From assembly GCA_035947875.1 (NCBI GenBank), contig DASZJQ010000128.1, forward strand, positions 1-22,215: DNA of 22,215 nt, read 5' to 3'. The first letter of the stretch is position 1. Each line of letters begins with the position of its first letter. Shown here in pieces: positions 15,985 to 22,215 of this stretch. Both the position numbers and the translations under genes were made by a program. The DNA comes from Bog-473 sp035947875 (GTDB taxonomy: Bacteria > Actinomycetota > Acidimicrobiia > Acidimicrobiales > RAAP-2). The notes beneath the pieces were generated by a model. That model had not been told where the DNA came from. It did no database searches and saw only the letters and a program-made list of their open reading frames with translations.

Positions 15985-16986
15985 CTATCGATTCTGCTCG
16001 GAGAAGACCTTTCGCAGGGCGGGTGTGCCCTGAAGCGCCTGATCCCCGTACTGATCTCCCCATGAGTAGGCATAGTCAAAGACTGGTCGTGGCACGAACG
16101 ACCTCCAAGTCGCCAGGAGCTTCATCTCTTGCTTGGCCGTGGGGAGAAGCCACGCCCGGTACCTCCCTCCCCCGAATGCCTGATAGACCGGAACGATCTG
16201 GCTCACCCTGATGCCTGACGCTTCGGCGACCGCCACCCGCGTGCCGATAGTGCGGTAGTTGCAGCCGTTGAACTGCTTCGTGCACGGATACGGGTCGACG
16301 CCGTAGAGATCTACGTGCGAGTTGGCTGGACTGTAGCTACCGGAATAGCTCGGGGCGGTGTCGGAGCCCAGGTTCAAGAGGAGAATGAATGTTCTCTTCC
16401 CTGGCACGTGCGCGTGGATCCAGTCCGATTCCGCCTTGAGGTTCGACGCAGCACACGTGGGGTGATATTTCCCGGTTGGGTCGGGGTCATCCATTAGGTA
16501 GAAGCCGAACACTTTTGCATTTCCGACAAACGGCCCTACCGTCGAAGTAAAGGTGGGGTCGACTCCTTGGCAAAGGCCGACCCACACGAGCCCCCTGACG
16601 CCATTCGGCAGCGAATTCAACTGTGCCAGTGAGCGGACGTCCGCCAGATTGAAGCCATCGGCACCGGGCAGGTACGCGCTCGCCGTACTTCCTGCGCCGA
16701 AATTCCCGTTGGGGGCGAAATGAAGAGACGTCGTAGGCCCGATCGAAGTCGCACTTCGATTTGTGAGCCGAGCGCTTCGGACTCGGCCCAGCCCGTCCGC
16801 GGACCGGCCTCGGATCGCCCCGAGGGTGCCCTCGCTGGCCCGCGACGACGAGGAGATGACTTCCTGAGTGACCTGAGCTCGAGAATGAGCGACGCCAGTC
16901 ATGGCTCCGGCCGGCGAGCCACCTCGTGCGGTTGCCAGCCACATGAGCGCGGAGGCGGCGACAACGAACGCAGCGAGCGAGCGCAT
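15985..16986 (-). CDS. Exported TIM-barrel glycoside-hydrolase-like protein
   Basis: Product of 333 residues, secreted or membrane-tethered. MRSLAAFVVAASALMWLATARGG is a signal peptide or anchor. A low-complexity Ser/Arg region follows up to about residue 85, then a globular domain. Alternating hydrophobic strands end in acidic motifs, VFGFYLMDDPDP (about 165) and VDLYGVDPYPC (about 232), the way catalytic acids end strands in TIM-barrel hydrolases. A late FDYAYSWGDQYGD adds aromatic and acidic residues. I cannot place it in a named GH family. A GTG at 17040 would add 18 residues; ATG 16986 is preferred because the signal peptide starts there. It follows the dimethylformamidase-like gene by 102 bp and is probably cotranscribed. 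Confidence 0.6.
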   Translation of the reverse strand: MRSLAAFVVAASALMWLATARGGSPAGAMTGVAHSRAQVTQEVISSSSRASEGTLGAIRGRSADGLGRVRSARLTNRSATSIGPTTSLHFAPNGNFGAGSTASAYLPGADGFNLADVRSLAQLNSLPNGVRGLVWVGLCQGVDPTFTSTVGPFVGNAKVFGFYLMDDPDPTGKYHPTCAASNLKAESDWIHAHVPGKRTFILLLNLGSDTAPSYSGSYSPANSHVDLYGVDPYPCTKQFNGCNYRTIGTRVAVAEASGIRVSQIVPVYQAFGGGRYRAWLLPTAKQEMKLLATWRSFVPRPVFDYAYSWGDQYGDQALQGTPALRKVFSEQNR

Positions 16987-17088
16987 CGTCGATCCATCTT
17001 TGCGTTGAAGGATCCGCGTCACCTCACGGTCGTCGGTCACAGGCGACCCGGGCGGACGGCCTCTCGAACCAGCGCGTGAAGAAGATCC

Positions 17089-18819
17089 TCATGAACCTGC
17101 GGGCAGGATCGTCTGTTGGTTCGACACCGAAGGAGCGAGATGGCCGGTCGGGCCCTGCCCGAAGAGCCAAAGGATGTTGCCCGTGATCTGCGAGACTGCG
17201 GTGGCCGAACAATTGGGGGCGCTGGACGAGCACGGCGTCATGGCATAGATCCAGTTGGTGGTGCCCGTGTCGATGACACCAGCCCCACTGGTCGGGATCG
17301 TGTAGTAGCCCATGTCTGAATATGTATTCGGTCCCCATTGACCCTGGTTCGTGTAGGCCTGCGACAACGGGACCGGGGAATGACCAAGGACCTGCAGATT
17401 GCCGGGAGTCCCCTTGTCAGCCGACACGTGGTCGATGTCCGAAGTGATCACACCAGCTAACTGAGACCCGTTCTGCAATCCGGTCCCCTTGTAGACCCAG
17501 GACGAACTGTCCGCCACCACGAACGGCGCTGACCCCGTGGTGAGGTAGCCGCTGTATTCCTCCCCCACGAACGGGACACTGTTCCAGTTGGTAGGCGGCG
17601 AGGACCAGGTATTGCCGGTCACCAGCAGTGGGTTCCCGTGCCCGTTCAGAGGATCCTCCGCCGAATCGCGGTAATCGACTTCCTCTCGGTCCGGACCGAG
17701 TGGCGAGGGCTGCAACCTGACGTGGCGCACCAGTGCGGCGGCTCCAAAGAACGCGATGTTGACGCCCTGGGCCTGGGCGGCTTGGGCGCCCTGCAGCTCG
17801 TTGTACGACCAGGATTCGTCATGGTCGAGGGACAGGAGTGCCTTATCTTGGAGAAGGATCGTCGGATGCTCGTCCACCGTGACGTCCGTGGCGTAGGTGA
17901 CGTCGAGACCGTGCGCTTCACTGAACCGAACGAGCGGGTACTCGTTGGACAAGAAATCCGAGGAGCCGTTACCGGTGTCGTACGGTCGGTCGAATGACAC
18001 CACCCGAGCACGATTGCACACGGGGTACGAGCCAGAACCGAGCGTGCAGGGGCCCTTGCCCTGGTAGTACGAGTAGCCCCCGTAGGCGTTCCACCCTTCC
18101 TCGGTGAATGTCCGGTTCATGATCAGGTAGGTCGCGTGACTTGTGGGATTCCAGACCGTCAGCGGAACGTAGGCCTGCTGACCACCGCTCCCGACCAGCT
18201 TCAACAGGTAGTCACCCGGCACGAAGGCCGACGTGATCGAGACGTTCAATGATGGAGACCAATTGTCGCAGCTCACCATGTTGATGTCGGGCGTAAGGGG
18301 ACAGGTCGGCTGGGTCGTGCCGGTCAATATCGGTGACGCCCATACCTGGCGGGCGCCGAGCCCCTGGTAGTACCCCATGCGGTAGGCGACCACGTGGAAA
18401 CTGGGAGCCACCGTCGACACGTAGACCGTGAGTTTCTGCCCGGCCATGGCGGAATCCAAGCTGGCGAATCCCTCGATCCCGCCCGGGGCCAAGTTTGGTG
18501 GGATCTCCCACGCCGTGGTCCCGGCGCGGCGGTTCTCGGCGATCGTCGCCGAAGACTCGACTCCGTCCGTTCCGAGAAACGTCCGCAGGGTCCGCTGCGA
18601 ATTGCGGGCCGGAATGAGACCCCGCTGCGAGTGGCGGGCCGGGATGGTGTCCGAGGTCAACCTGGCCGATCGGACAGATGGCGCCGGCGATCTCGTGCTG
18701 GTGCCTCCGACCAGGACTCCGACCATGACCAAGACCACGCCAAGGCCCAGGGTCAAGATGTTGCGCCGGCGCTGGATGGCAGAAACCCAGTTCGGCGACT
18801 TTTGGGCATGGTTCGGCAT
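17089..18819 (-). CDS. N,N-dimethylformamidase beta-subunit-like membrane-anchored protein
   Basis: Product of 576 residues. One N-terminal membrane segment (about 20-40, LGLGVVLVMVGVLVGG) is followed by a large extracytoplasmic part. A decapeptide repeat, IPARHSQRGL / IPARNSQRTL, lies near residue 60-80. The main domain contains AWEIP (about 103), GFAS, VYVST-x-AP and YRMGYYQGLGAR (about 147), which match the actinobacterial family related to the C-terminal domain of DMFase beta. Later, HDESW falls where relatives have a D-E-aromatic-W motif, so the iron site may be altered. Family members are often wall-associated with unknown substrates; deformamidation is not implied. Start ATG 18819 has GGGGA six bases upstream; a GTG at 18846 is weaker. 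Confidence 0.75.
   Translation of the reverse strand: MPNHAQKSPNWVSAIQRRRNILTLGLGVVLVMVGVLVGGTSTRSPAPSVRSARLTSDTIPARHSQRGLIPARNSQRTLRTFLGTDGVESSATIAENRRAGTTAWEIPPNLAPGGIEGFASLDSAMAGQKLTVYVSTVAPSFHVVAYRMGYYQGLGARQVWASPILTGTTQPTCPLTPDINMVSCDNWSPSLNVSITSAFVPGDYLLKLVGSGGQQAYVPLTVWNPTSHATYLIMNRTFTEEGWNAYGGYSYYQGKGPCTLGSGSYPVCNRARVVSFDRPYDTGNGSSDFLSNEYPLVRFSEAHGLDVTYATDVTVDEHPTILLQDKALLSLDHDESWSYNELQGAQAAQAQGVNIAFFGAAALVRHVRLQPSPLGPDREEVDYRDSAEDPLNGHGNPLLVTGNTWSSPPTNWNSVPFVGEEYSGYLTTGSAPFVVADSSSWVYKGTGLQNGSQLAGVITSDIDHVSADKGTPGNLQVLGHSPVPLSQAYTNQGQWGPNTYSDMGYYTIPTSGAGVIDTGTTNWIYAMTPCSSSAPNCSATAVSQITGNILWLFGQGPTGHLAPSVSNQQTILPAGS
18592..18646. repeat. 30-bp-period tandem repeat inside DMFase-like gene
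   Basis: Two 25-bp blocks (18592-18616 and 18622-18646) match at 22 of 25 positions with a 30-bp period. They encode the near-duplicate IPARHSQR/IPARNSQR in the juxtamembrane region, an in-frame duplication. Confidence 0.8.
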
Positions 18820-19722
18820 CTCATTCCCCACGGACTTTGGACGCACTCGTCAGGGTGGTGAGCAACCTGTCGCGATGCGGCCAGGCCAGCCCGTGTGCGT
18901 GAGGGCATGGTACTGCAGGGCGGCGGGCCCGAATGGTCATGTATGAGGTGCCCTCAACGCGCCCGGGCTCGGGTAACCGTTTCTCACGCACGCTTCGGGC
19001 AGCAATGTGGTGTCGAGCACCATCGCGACGTACGACATCGACCAGCCCAGCTCGCCGTTGTGGCCCGGGGAACCGGAGCTTCGCCGGGGCCGAGCCTGGC
19101 GGTGGAGCCGCCTGGCCGGACAACGCAGGCATGGCACGGAGCACATGAGGTGGCCGGATCGACCAGGTTCAGGATCGGATGCGTGCGAATTCGGGCGATC
19201 GCCGGGTCGACCTCTTCCACACTCCAGGCGGTGGACGCTCGGAACGGTCGAGGACCGAGACTCCAGTTCGATCACGGGAGACGCGTGACGGCTCGGCACA
19301 CCGGTGACGAGCTTCCACATCAACGGCGCGGCTGATCCTCATTCCGCGAACGACTCCGCCCTCGATGCGCTCGCCTCGTCGCCCTCACGAGCGAACCCAC
19401 TTTCTAGAATCCATAATCGATGTTTGTCATCACCCATGGTCCCTGATCGTTCGCTCTCTGCCACCGGGCACCGGACAGCCTCGTCGCAACCAATCTGCAA
19501 CGTGCCTGCACCGAGCTTGCACCCTTATTTGGGCAGGATGCGTCATAGCCAATGCCACGACCTCTTGTTGTGGTCGCTCTGGGTGGGACGACCACGACAA
19601 GAGGGGATGGCGGTTCGGAGAAACGTGCATCGATTCATCTTCGCTGTCGCTTTCGGTCTTCCAGATCTGAGGCAGGTCGGCGCCAGCAATGGTGAAGGAT
19701 TCCGGCCTGGCGGTGCCTGGTA
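18820..19722. other. 903-bp gene-less stretch with possible gene remnant
   Basis: No intact gene is convincing. On the minus strand two frames alternate between protein-like segments: one near 19,240-19,130 (VEEVDPAIARIRTHPILNLV, then CAPCHACVV) and another near 19,080-18,940 (GELGWSMSYVAMVLDTTLLP) with almost all G/C third positions. This could be a frameshifted relic or chance in GC-rich DNA. An AT-rich patch around 19,400-19,440 and a 16-bp hairpin (19561-19604) suggest regulatory DNA ahead of the response-regulator gene. Confidence 0.35.
19561..19604. repeat. Long inverted repeat upstream of LuxR regulator
   Basis: CCTCTTGTTGTGGTCG (19561-19576) pairs with CGACCACGACAAGAGG (19589-19604): 16 bp with a single G/T wobble-type mismatch and a 12-base loop. 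It ends 118 bp before the regulator start. No T-tract follows on the plus strand. It could be an operator, an attenuator-like hairpin or a terminator for minus-strand transcription. Confidence 0.7.
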
Positions 19723-20463
19723 ATGCAGATCATCGAAGAAGCGTCTCTCCCAGAACGTCCTCGGGTCCTGGTGATCGATGGCCTCCTCATGACCGCTGAA
19801 GCCGTCGTCATGGCCTTGGGTCCGTTGGCGTTCGCCGGCCATCTCGTGATCCCGGTGACCGGAGACCACCTGCGGGAGGCGGTGTCCTGGGGCCCCGAAA
19901 TGGCCCTGCTCGACATCGACTCGGTGCCGGGCACGACGTGCCTTGAGTGTGTCGACATCTTGCACGGGGCCGACATCCCGTTCGTTGTGATGGGCGGCGA
20001 CCTCGACCGGCCCCTGCTCGGAAAATGCATCTACGCCGGCGCTTCGGCAGTGGTGGACAAGAGTTCGCCCCTCTCCGACCTGTTCGGCGTGATCGGCCGC
20101 CAGCTGGCCGGCGAAGTGCTCCTTCGGGAAGATCTTCGGCAACGGCTGATCGAGTCCTACGACCGCGAGACCCAGGCCCGCCTGGCCCCGTTCGAGGTCC
20201 TGACTCGGCGCGAGAAGTACATCCTGTCCGAGCTCACGGAGGGGCGCGCCGCCGAGTCGATCGCGCGACGGGCGTGCGTGTCGATCTCGACCGTGCGGTC
20301 GCAGATCAAAGCCATCCTCCAGAAACTCGGCGTGAACTCCCAGCTGGCGGCGACGGCCCTCGTTCAGCAGGCGGGCTGGACTCTGGGCGACGACAACGCC
20401 GTCGCGGACGCGCCGGACCACGCTTCGTTCATAGCCCGGGGCACTTCGCAAACCTCCTCGTGA
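19723..20463 (+). CDS. Response regulator with LuxR-type HTH
   Basis: DNA-binding response regulator of 246 residues, NarL/FixJ layout. The receiver domain (about 13-135) starts RVLVIDGLL, has the likely phospho-acceptor D64 in ALLDIDSVPG and the conserved Lys K113 in VVDKSSP. The N-terminal acidic pair is D19-G20 rather than D-D, so Mg2+ binding and phosphorylation may be weakened. The LuxR HTH (about 165-225) has LTRREKYILSELTEGRAAE and the recognition helix SISTVRSQIKAILQKLG. The C-terminal 25 residues are a disordered tail. No histidine kinase is in the window, so it is an orphan here. No ribosome binding site precedes ATG 19723, but a stop at 19693 leaves no other start. Confidence 0.85.
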   Translation: MQIIEEASLPERPRVLVIDGLLMTAEAVVMALGPLAFAGHLVIPVTGDHLREAVSWGPEMALLDIDSVPGTTCLECVDILHGADIPFVVMGGDLDRPLLGKCIYAGASAVVDKSSPLSDLFGVIGRQLAGEVLLREDLRQRLIESYDRETQARLAPFEVLTRREKYILSELTEGRAAESIARRACVSISTVRSQIKAILQKLGVNSQLAATALVQQAGWTLGDDNAVADAPDHASFIARGTSQTSS

Positions 20464-20500
20464 GCCCGTTGGCTCTGCCAACCGCCTTGCAACGTTCGAG

Positions 20501-21787
20501 CTACCCATTATCGATCTGAGCACCATTTGCTCCGAAGAGGTTGCCGCGTTCTACGAGGTTGGTATTGGCCTGTGACGTTGGGTCCAGGATGCCGAGGGCA
20601 CCCGAGAAGTTGTTGCCCGTCATGGTGAGGTTCTTCAGTTCAAGCGCTTGGAGAACCGCGACGTACGGGGTATCGGGGAAATAGTCGGGCGTGCCGTCGA
20701 ACATCGGGAACATGTTGGCCCTGATGTTGGGATTCACTACGGCCTCGATGCTCATGGCAGACCCGGCGAACGGGGTGGTGATCGAGCCGCCCCGGATGGG
20801 AATGGCACCCTGGAGGCTCGTGTTGTCGGCGATCGTCAGCCCGATGTTCCAGTACTGGCTCGACGTGAGGTACGGATTGGTCCCGACGATCTCGACCAGC
20901 GGAGAATGGGCGTTGATCGTGTTACCCGACAGCACCACGTTCTGCTCTTGGACACCGGGCAGCTGACCCTGCAGGGAAGCGAACCAATCACCCCCGAAAT
21001 CGCTCCAGGTGTCGTTGATGATGCGAACGTTGTCCTGCGCCGCCTCTTGTGGATTGCCCTGTGCGTCGAAGGTGGTGGAGTACACGTCGTACTCAAAGTC
21101 CATCGCGTCGGTGCCGATGCCACTGAAGGCATCCTGGCTGAAGGCGACGCCATCAGCCGACTCAATGGTGAGGCCGTGGTAGCCGCAATGGTGAAAGGTC
21201 GAGTGGGTGACAAAGATGTCTGAGTTCAGCGACGTGTCTGAGCCGGTTACGCCGCTGTTGGGAGCATTGAGGTCGATGAAGTCACCCTGGATGTTGTTGA
21301 CCGAGATGTGATTGAGCGTGACACCGCGGTCTGCCTCGAGCAGCAACCCGTAGTCGCCCTCGAAGTTCACGCCGCCGTTGGACCCGTTGTAGGCCCCGTC
21401 GATTGTCAAGTTCTTCATCACCAGTTGCGTGTCTTGAGTCAGGTAGACGATGGGCTGAACCACTGATTCAGGACCGGGGACCGTCTGCAAGATCGTCGAG
21501 TCATTGCCGTTGATCGTGAGGCCTGCGGTGTTGTGCAGCCACAACGACCCCTGAATGCGAAAACAACCGTTCGCAGGGAACTGCACGGACGAGCCCGAAG
21601 GAAGGCCGTTGAGCCAGCTGTTCAAGATGGCGGTGCTGTCGGCCACCGAGCAGTCAGCCTTGATACCGGGCGGCATGACACTGCTGATGGGACCAGGAGC
21701 TCCACCGGGAGAGGCAGCAGAGCAACTCGCGGCCAGCACAAATGAAACAGCGACCAGGGCTAGCCCGAGACCCCACCGACGGATCAC
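20501..21787 (-). CDS. Right-handed beta-helix lipoprotein (pectate-lyase-like fold)
   Basis: Exported protein of 428 residues. The N-terminus MIRRWGLGLALVAVSFVLAASCSAA is a lipoprotein signal peptide with lipobox-like LAASC (C22). The rest has repeating short hydrophobic strands with Asn/Gly turns: GLTINGNDSTI, LVMKNLTIDGAYNG, GVTLNHISVNN, VVLSGNTINA, LTMTGNNFSG. This is the parallel beta-helix pattern of polysaccharide lyases, epimerases and tailspike-like proteins. HCGYHGLTIESADGVAF and GTDAMDFEYD hold candidate catalytic acids, but no family-specific triad can be assigned. Start GTG 21787 has weak CAGGG seven bases upstream. It converges on the response-regulator gene with only 37 bp between stops. 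Likely acts on a cell-surface or environmental glycan. Confidence 0.75.
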   Translation of the reverse strand: MIRRWGLGLALVAVSFVLAASCSAASPGGAPGPISSVMPPGIKADCSVADSTAILNSWLNGLPSGSSVQFPANGCFRIQGSLWLHNTAGLTINGNDSTILQTVPGPESVVQPIVYLTQDTQLVMKNLTIDGAYNGSNGGVNFEGDYGLLLEADRGVTLNHISVNNIQGDFIDLNAPNSGVTGSDTSLNSDIFVTHSTFHHCGYHGLTIESADGVAFSQDAFSGIGTDAMDFEYDVYSTTFDAQGNPQEAAQDNVRIINDTWSDFGGDWFASLQGQLPGVQEQNVVLSGNTINAHSPLVEIVGTNPYLTSSQYWNIGLTIADNTSLQGAIPIRGGSITTPFAGSAMSIEAVVNPNIRANMFPMFDGTPDYFPDTPYVAVLQALELKNLTMTGNNFSGALGILDPTSQANTNLVERGNLFGANGAQIDNG

Positions 21788-22014
21788 GATGCCCTGCGGG
21801 TAAGAAGAATAGTGGGACGAATGATACGAGGGTTATTGAGCAACCTGGATTCCGTTCACATAACTGTCACAGAGTTCACGGAGCCACATTGACGGTGCAC
21901 CTCTGCAACCGATCTATCCACGACTCTCGGATGGGTCGTCTCTGTCGCTACAAAGGGACCGCTCAGATGATCTGGCTCACCCCCTGGCGGCCGGAATCTA
22001 TGAGCCGGCGATCG

Positions 22015-22027
22015 GGGGCTAGGCCCC
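22015..22027. terminator. GC hairpin downstream of coiled-coil copy 2
   Basis: GGGGC-TAG-GCCCC forms a 5-bp GC stem with a 3-base loop, 31 bases beyond the stop of the minus-strand coiled-coil gene. No T-run follows, so it is a weak terminator candidate. Confidence 0.35.
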
Positions 22028-22058
22028 TGCCCTTCCCGAGTGGGTGTCGCCTATTAGT

Positions 22059-22215
22059 TCACATTGCGTTAAGACGGGACCGAGGCGACTGAGCGTCCCG
22101 AACGCCAGCGAGCGTCTCGTGCAATCGCTCGACGTCACTCCGCAGCGCATTACGTTCCTCTGTAACTCGCCTGAAAGACGCCAGCAGATCCTGGTAGTCA
22201 CGCTGGGAAGTGTCG
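22059..22215 (-). CDS. Short coiled-coil protein, copy 2, N-terminus beyond right edge
   Basis: Fifty-one codons plus TGA are visible; the start is outside the window. The readable part, DTSQRDYQDLLASFRRVTEE onward, aligns without gaps over its first 30 or so residues with copy 1 at 15526-15711: RDYQ, LL-x-SFR-x-V, EERNAL and VERL are shared. The C-terminal tails differ. The DNA is also alike but diverged (for example GCATT-N-CGTTCCTC on the plus strand in both), so this is an old duplication rather than a recent one. The downstream minus-strand neighbour, 271 bp away, is the beta-helix lipoprotein, mirroring copy 1 and the LAVTG protein. Confidence 0.68.
   Translation of the reverse strand, partial: DTSQRDYQDLLASFRRVTEERNALRSDVERLHETLAGVRDAQSPRSRLNAM

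Noticed and set aside
19304..19723. Plus-strand 139-codon frame before the response regulator
   Set aside because: Ser/His/Arg-rich, irregular codon bias, no start signal, and it runs through the long hairpin.
21788..22058. Riboswitch (c-di-GMP or c-di-AMP type) in the leader of the beta-helix gene
   Set aside because: Several short GC hairpins exist but none of the conserved cores of these classes could be matched by eye.

Overview
The window looks like chromosomal DNA of a high-GC Gram-positive actinobacterium. Gene density, strong G/C preference at third codon positions, leaderless-type promoters, an LAXTG-type wall-sorting signal and actinobacterial-style lipoprotein and surface genes all fit. 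An uncultured Acidimicrobiia-like lineage is my best guess, but it is inference. I see no tRNA, rRNA, CRISPR array, insertion sequence or phage gene.

Positions 1-12,200 are mostly core metabolism and housekeeping. A 3'-truncated glutamate synthase large subunit (gltB, minus) leaves the left edge. Divergent from it is a thiO-thiS pair (glycine oxidase and sulfur-carrier protein for the thiamine thiazole ring), followed by a patatin-like lipase and a 51-residue unknown protein. That small gene overlaps tail-to-tail with a second ThiO-like FAD oxidase (minus). Divergent from this is a subfamily-I-like haloalkane dehalogenase, which converges on a PspA/IM30 envelope-stress gene. Divergent from pspA is an OafA-type membrane acyltransferase fused to an SGNH domain.

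Positions 12,300-13,900 hold three small unknown genes: a HEPN-like protein (possible RNase), a small CxxC protein and a 92-residue charged helical protein with a strong ribosome binding site.

Positions 14,000-22,215 are an accessory, envelope-directed region. Nearly everything is on the minus strand and exported: a glycine-rich LAVTG wall-anchored protein, a TIM-barrel hydrolase-like protein, a dimethylformamidase-beta-like membrane-anchored protein and a parallel beta-helix lipoprotein. A single LuxR-type response regulator on the plus strand sits among them. Two paralogous copies of a short coiled-coil protein, one cut by the right window edge, each lie about 0.28 kb upstream of an exported-protein gene. 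A plausible reading is an envelope or polysaccharide module with its own regulator, but no substrate can be read from sequence.

Six plus-strand genes have a -10-like hexamer (A at position 2, T at position 6) only 5-7 nt before the start codon and no Shine-Dalgarno, so leaderless transcripts seem common. Several minus-strand genes (gltB, pspA, the dimethylformamidase-like gene) instead carry purine-rich ribosome binding sites.
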